Shown in pieces: positions 32,533 to 42,268 of a DNA stretch of 64,000 bases (the first letter of the stretch is position 1; every line of letters starts with the position of its first letter). Source of the stretch: Ampelomyces quisqualis. Taxonomy: Eukaryota > Ascomycota > Dothideomycetes > Pleosporales > Phaeosphaeriaceae. The position numbers were made by a program, and so were the translations under genes. A model generated the notes under the pieces. That model saw nothing but the letters and a program-made list of their open reading frames with translations, was not told the DNA's origin and did no database searches. The stretch spans positions 62,001 to 126,000 of the forward strand of contig JAGTXZ010000014.1 in NCBI GenBank assembly GCA_018398575.1. The letters are read 5' to 3'.

Positions 32533-33612
32533 CTAAGCTTTCTTACTGTCTGACAGCTTCTCCTGCGTACCTTCTAACACTACCGCAATGTCAGGCGCAT
32601 CCAGACCATACAGCATTCGCCCATCAATGACCCAGTTGAAGAGACATGCTCCACAGACACTCATCGCTCCAAAAGGATTGAGCTCGATGAGCTGGACTTT
32701 CCCATCTGGCCTCAATGCAATATCAAAGGTGAACCCGTGTTTCAAAAGCAACCACCTCGCGTCAACTATGAGGTCCGTCGCCATGTATGCGACAATATCG
32801 GCTAGTGTATCGCGCGCACCCGCCGAAACACAGTCTGCAACCCACTGCACGGTGCCGTCAAACGGGAGCTCTAAGTTCGAGTGCCACTTATATTGGCTGA
32901 TCCCGCTGACCTTGAAGTCGTTGTTGCATGGGTCAACGATCCCGCGCGCAGCTGGCGGGGGCACGAAGACGCGGAATTCGGTCGTTGCGTCCATCGCATC
33001 ATTCCAGGGATTTAGAACGAGGTTCATCTTGGTCCCGGAACTGCTTCCATCTCTTTCTACACGTTCCTGGGCGTGCTTGATACATCCATATGCGCGCATA
33101 CTCGAGCAGATCTTGGAGATGACGTCGTGGAATGTCGAACACGGAAGTTGTCCACCAAGAGGCGAATCTTTGGGGGACATTTGGTCGAGGCGGATGAACC
33201 ACTTCTTTTTATCTTGGAGGACGGAAGCGAGCTTCTTGCCGGGTTTGGTCGATGTCCAGTCATCAACGATGTCATCCACCATCGATTCTGGCATATCATC
33301 CGTCCGCAACCAAGAAGAGTGAAGTAGCAAGAGATCCTGATAGAGCGATGGAGGTATTGCGAAGCGATGGTACTCCTTCATGCCTTGGCTCTTCGCTATA
33401 AGTGGTTGCCAGCTTGTGTAGTCGTACGGTGACCACGGCGGCGTTGCGTGTACGAAGGATGTCTCTGGGACCACCTTTGCTATCTCTGTATGTGCATGGC
33501 TGGCTGTGTTGTAGCGTAAAGAGCGTGCCTCGGAGTTAAAGCCCTCGGATCGTGATTGTACATCGGCCTTGTCCTCTTCAATGTCAGAGATGGGAACTAC
33601 CCGGACCTTCAT
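32533..33612 (-). CDS. D123/Cdc123 family protein (eIF2 assembly chaperone type)
   Basis: Intronless, 359 residues. The ATP-grasp-like D123 family blocks are all present: W-F-I-R-L-D-Q-M-S-P-K-D-S-P (about 139-152), E-F-R-V-F-V-P-P (about 210), S-Q-Y-K-W-H, F-D-I-A-L-R-P-D-G-K-V-Q-L-I-E-L-N-P-F-G and C-G-A-C-L-F-N-W. Cdc123 binds the C-terminal domain of eIF2-gamma and promotes assembly of the eIF2 trimer. The spacing of the motifs and the length agree with the family. Whether this is the single housekeeping copy or a second fungal D123 paralogue cannot be told from one window. It lies between SKI8 and the histidine kinase gene, all on the same strand but clearly independent units. Confidence 0.88.
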   Translation of the reverse strand: MKVRVVPISDIEEDKADVQSRSEGFNSEARSLRYNTASHAHTEIAKVVPETSFVHATPPWSPYDYTSWQPLIAKSQGMKEYHRFAIPPSLYQDLLLLHSSWLRTDDMPESMVDDIVDDWTSTKPGKKLASVLQDKKKWFIRLDQMSPKDSPLGGQLPCSTFHDVISKICSSMRAYGCIKHAQERVERDGSSSGTKMNLVLNPWNDAMDATTEFRVFVPPPAARGIVDPCNNDFKVSGISQYKWHSNLELPFDGTVQWVADCVSAGARDTLADIVAYMATDLIVDARWLLLKHGFTFDIALRPDGKVQLIELNPFGAMSVCGACLFNWVIDGRMLYGLDAPDIAVVLEGTQEKLSDSKKA

Positions 33613-34739
33613 ATTTGCGAACGGAGATGGTAGCAGAAGTGCAAGTAATTGTGGGGAAGAAGATGCTGCGCAGCAATTTTCAGAGAAGGCTAGATTTTAT
33701 ACATGGTGAGCGACAGAATTCTCGGTTATGTATTGGTACCATGAAACGAACGTCCGTTTATTCGCGCCGGCGTACACTCATACTTTTCGGTCCCAGCCGA
33801 CCTACGAGCAACATCAACACCAAGAGTGGTCGCGAAATCGAATATTTCAACCCCACATTCTATTCGGTGCGCACTCAGGTTATTTTGTTCATGCTCTGCG
33901 ACCCAGTTCATGACTGCGACAAGCCCAGCGTGATCAGTCTTGGACCTAATGTAGAGGTGTAAGAACCCAAGTTAGTCAGTGCTGATTTGGAATCTCATTT
34001 GCTAACACAAGAATATACAGCCTGTGACAAGACTTGTAAGTCCTCATTATGCCACTATTGTAGCATTTCGCGCTAACCCGCTGTTGTATTCAACACCAAT
34101 CACTACAGCAATCTGATGCCACGAAGTCTGCTCCATCGGAGACGGACGTTACTTTTCGAGAATTGGCAAAGGCATGAGAAAGATATTGGGCGTCACAGTA
34201 CAGTCGACTCCGTATGCGGAGTTTGAGCCAAAAGAGGGTTTTTTTTCTGGCAAAGTCCTTGTGCTCTGAGAACAGGGGGAGCAATGGTAAGGCGAAGAAG
34301 GAGGTCGGTTGAACGAAAGAGGCAGAAGATTATTGTGGATGAAGTTGTGGGCGGCTAGTATGTTCAGCTGGCTGAGGAGCTGTGCATGTCGACCAAATAG
34401 GTGCACCACTGTATGGGACTGCTATGAGGCTTTGTTTTGCAGATATTAGCTATAGTTCAACTACCATGTAAATATCTCTTGAGCATGTGGAGTTCTTCAA
34501 GCTTCTGATCGGTTCCAAACATGCTCTGGTTTTGCTCAGATCGCCTTCCTCATGGCACCACTGCAACCGTGAACTTGGGAGGCGTGAGCTATACCTTGAG
34601 GCCCGCGAACGTTTCTGAACAAGACATCTGCCCATGTAGCGCATCCTTCTTGACTCCCTTGTGGTCTTCTGCGATTGAGTGATGGGACGGGATATCTCAG
34701 TTGGGCAATCTTAGTCAGGACACCTCAGTCTTGTTCCGT
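33613..34739. other. Intergenic with possible small split gene
   Basis: About 1.1 kb. On the plus strand two well-formed intron-like segments occur: one ending gctaacacaagaatatacag at 34020, and one running from gtaagt at 34036 to cactacag at 34108 with a gctaac branch. They are followed by a short open end (Q-S-D-A-T-K-S-A-P-S-E-T, stop near 34176). A minus-strand reading (33726-33960) also gives a plausible short protein (TDHAGLVAVMNWVAEHEQNN). At most one can be real; neither is recognised. Confidence 0.3.
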
Positions 34740-35925
34740 TCAACCGGCTGCTTCCCGGTAGAAGCTGATCGAGTTTGTGCCCCCAGCAAGTGCAAACATT
34801 TCGCTCTTGGTCGGGTTCTTTGGCAACCACTTCGCAGTCCACAGTGGTTTATCGCCATGTGAGTGTGTGGCAACGCATGTTCGGGTATCGATGCGCCATA
34901 CCTTCGCCTTGGAATCGTGAGATCTGCACTATGTTAGATTTGGTAAAGGCCTGGAGCCAATGTATCTTACCCTGACAACAGGTACTCGCCTGTGTCGCTC
35001 CAGTCCAGGGAAAGGACCCAGCCTCCGTGTCCCGTGAAGTTTGCTACCTGTTCGCCGGATGTGACATCGTACAAGGCAATGATCCTTGCATCACCTCCAG
35101 CTGCCAGAAGTTTTGATGCTGGTGAGAAAGAGAGACTGCGCACTGGATGTACGAGCCCGGCTAGTGAATGTGCAAGACGACCAGTCTCGTTGTTGAAGAC
35201 ATATACGGATCCATTTTCGTGGCCTGATGCTGTGAAGCTTCCGTTTCTGCTCTTTGCACGATATTAGCAACATGGACAGCAGAAGCATCTGCGCCTAGTG
35301 CGGTAACTTACCAAGTCGATACACAGCCCGAAACTCCCTTTTGTCTCGTACTCGCGAATCTTCGGCATACCTTCTGTCTTGCTCAGGCTCCAGACATTGA
35401 TCTTGCCATTTATGCTGCTTCCTGCTAGGTACTGGCCATCTGCGCTGATAGCAATGGCCCATATTTCGCCAGGCTTGTTCTGATCTGCAGTGCGGTCAGT
35501 GCTTGGGTCTCGATCTCCACATCAAGCACGCAAAGAAAGCGTGAGGCGTACCCACCAACGATCTCTCCGTCCTCTGCCCACACGCCATCCGCATCTTGGC
35601 TCCATATCTTCACCTTGCCCTCGAAGCCTGCACTTGCAGCACGTCTCGCCCTGTCCTCCCTTGCGGTGACGAGGTGGTGAATGCCCAGCGGATGCGCCTT
35701 CTCTAGTGTTTGAATGACAGGAAAGTCGGGCTGGGTAGTGTCGTAGACGGTGATGCTACTTGCGCCGGATGCGGAGAGCAACTGTGTGCTTGTGGGAGCT
35801 ACGGCGAAAATATCGCTCGCCTTCGGGTGTGCCGATTCGACAGTGTGAAGTGTGAGATATTGTTTCGACTGGCAGTCGTTAGCAAAATAGCATGGACAAG
35901 GATCAGATGGGAATGAGGCGACCAT
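34740..35925 (-). CDS. SKI8: Ski8/Rec14 WD-repeat protein of the Ski complex
   Basis: Exons 35556-35925, 35312-35484, 34971-35251 and 34740-34923 give 335 residues, a seven-bladed WD40 propeller. Matches to Ski8/Rec14 include S-K-Q-Y-L-T-L-H-T-V-E-x-A-H near the start, KPGEIWAIAISADGQYLAGS, G-G-W-V-L-S-L-D-W-S, D-S-K-A-K-V-W-R and the C-terminal S-I-S-F-Y-R-E-A-A-G. Ski8 scaffolds the Ski2-Ski3 helicase complex that feeds mRNA to the cytoplasmic exosome, and in many fungi also helps Spo11 in meiotic breaks. The first 24 residues before SKQYL look like an unspliced 54-nt intron (gtcgcc...gctaacgactgccag) placed right after the ATG; removing it would give a start M-S-K-Q-Y-L and 317 residues. 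It is divergent from the guanylate kinase gene. Confidence 0.92.
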
Positions 35926-36372
35926 GATGGCATGAGGCAGCTTCCTTTTATACGATCAACGCCTCGAAGACCTAGCAGTACGCGCCGAACAAGGTAAAGA
36001 AAGGGACACGCAAGAAGAACGTAAGCTCGATGAGGTCAGTACAAACACGAAAACGCGATGTCACCAGTCCAGCCCACCAGCCCACCAGCCCACCATCCAA
36101 CCTGGAGCCCCACCAAGACCCTTGAGTAGCTTCACCACCAATCACGCTGCAGCACGCCAGCAGCTCCCCAACTCTCCAGGCATCGCTTCCTGATGCCATT
36201 GACTCTTGCGAAAAGCCTTCGAAGCCTTGCGACACAGTCACGAAGCTTGCGACAGACTCAACAGAGCTTGACTGACCACCAGTCATCCCTCCCCTCCCCT
36301 TGCAGCTCAACCCTGAGAAAGCCGTACAACCTCCACATCTCGACGCGCACCTTCACTCACACCTTTTCCAAG
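35926..36372. promoter_or_regulatory. Shared divergent promoter region SKI8 / guanylate kinase
   Basis: About 450 bp between oppositely directed starts. It contains a TATA-like tataaaagg (minus strand, 35944-35952) and a cccaccag triplet repeat around 36065. The last 180 bp are open in frame with the guanylate kinase (from an ATG at 36193). Confidence 0.4.
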
Positions 36373-37027
36373 ATGGCACCCACGGACACCTCTGCTGTCG
36401 AGCGTACCCGCGCCATCGTCATCAGCGGCCCTAGCGGTACGGGCAAGTCCACCATCCTCAAGCGCCTGTTCGACGAGTACCCAGACAAATTTGGCTTCAG
36501 CATATCGCACACCACACGAGGCCCTCGAGCGGGAGAGCAACATGGCCGCGAGTACTACTTCGTCCAGAAGGAAGAGTTTCTTGACCTTGTCGACAAGAAG
36601 GGCTTCATCGAGCACGCACAGTTCGGAGACAACCACTACGGCACGAGCATCAAGGCAGTCAACGATATCGCTCAGAAGGGACGCGTTTGCATACTGGACA
36701 TTGAGATGGAGGTACGTAGCTGTCACAAAGTCTGCAACTCGGATACTCACAACAGGTCAGGGCGTAAAGCAGGTCGCGAACCACCCCACGTTCCCTCGCC
36801 CGCGCTTCTTGTTCCTCTTACCGCCCTCAATGGACGTCCTCGAGCAGCGATTGCGCAGCCGTGCGACGGACAAGGAGGAGGCTATCTTGAAGAGGTTGAA
36901 GCAGGCAAAGAACGAAATGGACTTTGCGAACAGCGGAGAAGCACCACACGACAAGGTTGTGGTCAACGATGATCTCGACCAGGCGTACAAAGAGGTCAAG
37001 GAGTTCATTGTCAGCGGTGATGCTTGA
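36373..37027 (+). CDS. GUK1: Guanylate kinase
   Basis: Exons 36373-36711 and 36761-37027 give 201 residues. The P-loop is S-G-P-S-G-T-G-K-S-T (near residue 16). The GMP-binding block reads S-I-S-H-T-T-R-G-P-R-x-G-E-x-x-G-x-x-Y-Y-F, and C-I-L-D-I-E-M-E-G-V-K-Q-V crosses the intron junction. The acceptor at 36760 was chosen because it alone gives the conserved E-G-V-K-Q. The enzyme phosphorylates GMP and dGMP with ATP and is essential for GTP supply. The frame is open upstream to an ATG at 36193, which would add 60 residues (MPLTLAKSLRSLATQSRSLR...) with many Arg/Ser/Thr and almost no acids, like a mitochondrial presequence. The ATG at 36373 has the better context (aagATGg). Confidence 0.95.
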
Positions 37028-38187
37028 GAGACGCAACACTGCATCGTCAATGAGGTAGTGAAGCTGAAAAAGACGACAATAGGCACCACAGCACATATCG
37101 AAGAGGGCGAAGTACATGGATTGCTACAGTGGTTTGTATTAGGCAACCCTATCTAAGCCATGAGGGTTGTCAGATATTGTTGTGAAATACTCAGCAGCGA
37201 CCGTCCTACCACTTTGGGATTCAGACAGTCTCAGTGCTTGACTCTATTTCGTTTGTCTCATCATGTACACCTCGTAATGGCTGAATGAATCTGGCTTGTT
37301 CGACCAAGCGCACATAGCCTACTCGTCTAACAATGGACGATAGCTGTGCTCAGATCCGGAAAATGTGTGTCGATATGAACGTTCCTCGCATCAAGAATAA
37401 GCCCCATTGAGTTACCATCCGCCGCATCTCGTATGACCGAAACGTGTGGATGGCAATCGCATAACCATCAACTGGACGAGAAGACCTTCCATACCTAACA
37501 CAGCGTCGACATCTCTTATCCTCCTCTTGGCCTTCGCAATCCCTCGGCAACGACGGGCAAGGTGACCAGCGGACTCATATCATCGCCCCAGTGCTAGCAC
37601 CTCCACCCGCGGCGTTAGAATGGCGACTGGAAAGAGTGCGAACAGAAGAGAGCGCGAAAAAGTGTCGTCATCGGTAGGAAGCCGCGCTTTTATGGCGGTT
37701 CATTGCTGAAAGTGCAGTGGTAGACACTGGTGTCCGGGGACTTTCTCCCAAAGCGGTGGAGAGACACCCGAAGGCGCTCTGTGCGTGTGCTTCGTTGCGA
37801 TTCTTCGAGCGAGGAACGTTGAGGAGCGATCGCCGGCGCTCGAGGAAAACTTATGTTAGCGGGCGCCGGCGCTCGGTGAATCGTGTGGCCGCAGGCAGCG
37901 CTAGGCGGAAGGCGGCAAGGGTGCCTGTGAAGCTTGGGCTGCGCTTCTTTTGCTGCGAGCGCGACGGCGGCGGAAGAACGCAGAGAGGCGCTCTCAGGTA
38001 CTTCTTGCACGTTGCCGCACAACTGCTCACTTCTCCTACACAAACCCATCACCCGCGACATTGAACGTCGGACGGCCACAACCGACAATCTTCGCGCTCA
38101 ACCACCGCAGCATAACAGACGCGCTCGCGCAGAGCTTCCCCATCAACACCCTCGACGACCACCACCCCTTCACCGCACACCACAACA
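37028..38187. other. Intergenic, no gene seen
   Basis: About 1.2 kb between two plus-strand genes. No domain-bearing frame was found. The last 150 bp before 38188 are C/A-rich, as is typical of a fungal 5' leader. Confidence 0.4.
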
Positions 38188-39392
38188 ATGGCGCTTTTCG
38201 GCTCGAGCGCACCTGCTGCGGCAGCTAGCTCAACTACGGGCGACACCAGCAAAGACGTCGAAGTACCACAAGGACAGCTCCCAGGAGACAGTATATCGGA
38301 CCTGCAGTTCTCGCCAACAAACGACTTTCTCGCAGTCGGCAGCTGGGACAAAAAGGTGTACATATACGAAGTGGGCAACTCTGGCGCGCAAGGAAAGTGG
38401 CTGTTCGAATGCCAGGGCCACGTTCTTGGCCTCGGATGGTCAAAGGTACGCACGTTGCGCATCTCGATGAGGAAAGGCGACTGACTTGAACAGGACGGCA
38501 CGCGCATAGCTGCCGGCGACTCAACCGGCCACCTCAACATCGTCGACTTCCGCACCGCCCCCGCCAACGGCCAAATAACCGCGCAACAAGCAAAAGCCCA
38601 CCAAGAAGCCATCCGATGCGTGCGCTGGTTCCAGACTGGCGGCAACGACTACGTCGCCACGGGCTCCTGGGACAAGACGGTCAAGTTCTGGGACTTGAAG
38701 GGCGCTGAGCCCGTCGGCACGCTCGATGCGCGAGAGCGCGTGTACAGCATGGATGTCAAGGATCAGTTACTCGTCATTGCGACTGCCGAGCGCAACATTC
38801 ACATGGTCAACCTACAGGACCCAACCAAGATCTACAAGACCATTACCAGCCCCTTGAAGTGGCAGACACGCGTAGTATCGTGTTTCACCGACGCTTCCGG
38901 CTTCGCTGTGGGTTCCATTGAAGGTCGATGCGCAATCCAATACGTCGAAGACAAAGACACCAGGTACGTCTCACCCATTCCTTGCCCTTTGTTTTCAAAT
39001 TCATGATTATGCCAACGCATTCCCCCAGCCTCAACTTCTCCTTCAAATGCCACCGCCAACCCGACCCCTCCCAACGCGACGTCGCAAAGGTCTACTCCGT
39101 CAACGCCATCTCCTTCCACCCCATCCACGGCACCTTCAGCACCGCAGGCTCCGACGGAACTTTTCATTTCTGGGACAAGGACGCCAAACATCGTCTCAAA
39201 GGCTATCCTGAAGTCGGTGGCAGCATCACCGCCACGGCTTTCAGTCGTACCGGTGACATCTTTGCCTACGCAGTGAGTTACGACTGGAGTAAAGGGTACA
39301 GCGGGAACAATGCACAGTACCCGATCAAAATCAAGCTACATCCTGTCGTGGGCGATGAGTGCAAGCCTAGACCGGGCAACAAGAAGAGGTAG
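38188..39392 (+). CDS. GLE2: mRNA export factor Gle2/Rae1 (WD-repeat nucleoporin)
   Basis: Exons 38188-38445, 38494-38963 and 39029-39392 give 363 residues, the usual size. WD repeats carry the Gle2/Rae1 signatures: P-x-D-S-I-S-D-L-Q-F-S-P, A-V-G-S-W-D-K-K-V-Y-I-Y-E-V, T-G-S-W-D-K-T-V-K-F-W-D, the strongly conserved G-S-I-E-G-R-C-A-I-Q-Y-V-E-D, V-N-A-I-S-F-H-P and, near the end, the Y-D-W-S-K-G-Y loop. Gle2/Rae1 binds the GLEBS motif of a Nup98-type nucleoporin and takes part in poly(A) RNA export and, in animals, spindle assembly. Both introns are short (48 and 65 nt) with regular ends. Confidence 0.96.
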
Positions 39393-39929
39393 ACGTCGGG
39401 TTTTGGCAAGCTTGGTCGCTTGTGCCATGGGAAGAAAACCTGCTTGCGCTCACAAAGGGTGTCTACGACGCAGCGCCATGTCCCACACGTCGCCCGTTTG
39501 CTTCAACGGAGCTCGCTCACTCAGCCAGACTTGAAAAGCAAAAGGACACTGCAAGAATGATTCAGTGCACAGATCCATCATCAAAGTGTTTTTCTTTTTC
39601 CATTGCAACTGCATTCCTTGGCGTCCAGGGTGGTTTCGGCGCATACGGGAAAAGATGCAAGGATCTTCCTCTAGCACGGAAAATCAAATCAGAATCTACC
39701 ACCAGGTTGACATGGTATTTTGCACTGTGGTAGAAATGTCGAGTGAGATGCCCCATCGCAGTCAGGACTGCAAAGACAACAAGTCCCCTTCCATGTGAAT
39801 CCGAATCTTCGATTGCCATGTAACGCTAATATCGTCGCCTGTGTCCCACCTCGAAACGCCTTATTTTCGCCTTTTGTAAAAATGCTCTCTCTCACCAAAA
39901 TTGGCCGAAAGCCCTGTTTTTCAGGCCCT
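39393..39929. other. Convergent intergenic region, no gene seen
   Basis: Holds the 3' ends of GLE2 (plus) and RAD52 (minus). No gene or repeat is recognised. Confidence 0.4.
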
Positions 39930-41904
39930 TCAGCTACTGGCTGGCGTCGTGTTTTCGGCTCCAGTCGTGGTACCCGTATTCTGCACTCTCTGCCGCTTAA
40001 CATCCGGTCCCTCGGCAGTCGCGTTGGTGCCTGTACTTGCACCCTGATTGCTAACATCCTGCAGTGGTGGTCTCTCCCTCTTCACTCCAGCAGCACCGTT
40101 GGCAAACGTAGGCGGCTTATATGCTCCACGATTCGCACTAGGACTCATGGCATAGCCGGGTGCACCGGGCATCCCGATCCGCCTGTTCATGTCTTGGTGC
40201 GAATTCACAAAATTCGAGGGACGACCTGCTCCAGGGCCGATAGAACGAGAGGTAGCAGGTTCGGCTGCTGGGGGAGGAGCCGGCGGCGCTCCAACTTGTT
40301 CGCGTTTCACAGGAGCGCTACGCTTGTGGTCGAATCCTGGTGTACGTTTCTCCTTGGGCACAGGAGACTCGGCATGAGGATTGAAGATGGGAAGATGATC
40401 GATCAGAGTGGTGCTGTCGGCGTTTTGCAAGCGCTCGGCGGCACGCGATGTGACAAAGCCTACAGGTGGCCGGCCATTTGCAGGTGGCAGATTTCCTGAA
40501 GGGGTTGTCGCGGCCTGCGCTTGAGGCACGGGACGAGGCTGAATAGGCGCCTGCTGTGCGTCTGGAGGTGTTGGACGAAGGGGCTGATTCTGGGGAGCTG
40601 CTTGGTGATGCTGTTGGACGGACGGCCTGGGAACTGGGTTGGCTTCGGTAGGGGGTGGGGGCATACGTCCTCTGTTCGGTTCGGGGCGAGGCTGGTTCTG
40701 CTGCTGGACTGGAGTCTGTGGTTGTCGCTGCATAGGAGCGGCAGCAGGTGGTCGTCCTGATCCTGGTCCTTGAATTGGGCGCGGGGGGGCTGACCCACTC
40801 TGTCCATTGACTCCGTTCGTGCCCTGCATCCGCGGCGGAGGCTGTCGTGGCGGACCATTCTGCCGGACGGGAGAGGTTCGAGCGGAATGCGCCCCGTCAG
40901 GACCGTTCAGTCGTCTCACCGGTTCGATGGCTCTGGGTGCCGATTCTGTGGGTGCAATAGTCGTATCGAAAGAGAACTCATCTCCATGATCTTCGGTGAC
41001 ATCAACTCCGTCGAAGAGGTTGCCATCAAACTCATCGTCAAACTCGGCATTAAATGACGCGCCCAAGTGCTCGGTCCGCGTCCTCAAGATCTGGTCTGGC
41101 CGCATTGGCGTGCGTTGTGGCTCTGTTTTCACCACCGCCTGGCCACCCTGCGGTGGAGGTGCAAAATTTGGGTGCCTGTAAAGGTTTCCCTCCTCGAACT
41201 TGATGGGCTTGACTTTCATCGCCTGAACTTTCTTGAGATATTCCTTGTCGTATAAGCAGTTGCCGAGGACGTTGCCAAACGTGCGTAATGCACGCTTCAG
41301 CCCATCAGTAGCTGCCTCTTTCTTTGCCTTCTCAAAGGATGCTGCTTTGCCTTTGCCGTTCTCTATTGAGCCGTAGCCGACATCCTGTTCATCGTTAGCC
41401 CTGAACACTGAACAGCTCGTAAACGATTGACCGCGTACTTCGTGATATGTGCCGTCCTTCAGCGTGATCCTGACTACTATGGAAAGACCCAGGCTAATCT
41501 TTCCATTCTGGCCCTCGTCGACCTAGACCTGTCAGCACATAACACCTGCAAACCGAATTCGTCGCGTACATAGTCAATCTGCACCTGGCCTAGCGAGCTG
41601 GACCAGCCATTGAATCCAAACACCTCGTTCGCGAGGGCTATCGCCTTGTTGCCTTCCAAATAAGCGACCTTGCCGCCTCCATTACCTGGCCTCGTCGAGA
41701 TGTATTCTGGGCCGAGTTGCTTGTTGAGTCTGCTTTGTAATGTCGCGATTTCGGACGCTGTGAAGCGATTCACGGCGCGTTCTTCGTACGGGTTCGTCAC
41801 GTCGCCGCCATGGTATTGATCGCCCGGCCTGCAACGATGTCAGCGAGTGGTGACTTGCGGAGTAACACACACAGAATATTGCAAGTGGTTACTCACGCAG
41901 GCAT
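39930..41904 (-). CDS. RAD52: DNA recombination and repair protein Rad52
   Basis: Four exons (41897-41904, 41570-41828, 41439-41522, 39930-41384) give 601 residues. The N-terminal annealing domain is unmistakable: N-P-Y-E-E-R-A-V-N-R-F-T-A-S-E-I-A-T-L-Q-S, then I-S-L-G-L-S-I-V-V-R-I-T-L-K-D-G-T-Y-H-E, D-V-G-Y-G-S-I-E-N, K-G-K-A-A-S-F-E-K-A-K-K-E and R-A-L-R-T-F-G-N-V-L-G-N-C-L-Y-D-K. The C-terminal 350 residues are Pro/Gln-rich and loosely conserved, as in other fungi, where they bind Rad51 and RPA. Rad52 loads Rad51 and anneals single strands during double-strand-break repair. The first exon is only 8 coding nt (ATGCCTGC). It joins over a 68-nt intron to give M-P-A-P-G-D-Q-Y-H-G-G-D, the normal fungal start. 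Confidence 0.96.
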
Positions 41905-42268
41905 GATCGTGTTATGAACTTGTGGTGGGCATCTGGACGCCGCTGACTTGGATGAGATGCCTGGTGGCTGACAATGACGCGCCGGGATACGGAAGGGACG
42001 CGTTCAACATGGCGCTAAACTGCGACATCACGTGTGTGGGGTCTTGACTAAGCCCGCGACACCGCTGACTGCATCTAATGACTTTGAAAGCGATTCTCCG
42101 ACGAAGTAGCGAACATGTTTGATAAACGTAATGATGATTGTGCGATGCATGCATATAAGCACGATGGTGTATACCTTACGCCCTAGACGCCTCTAATGCT
42201 ACCCTTTTCAGCTTAAAGCTCATCGAGCTACTCCGTACAGTACGCGAACAAATAGTCTTTGATGTCAA
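41905..42268. other. Intergenic, no gene seen
   Basis: Spacer between RAD52 start and KEX1 stop. Contains one ACTCCGTAC motif near 42230. Confidence 0.4.
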
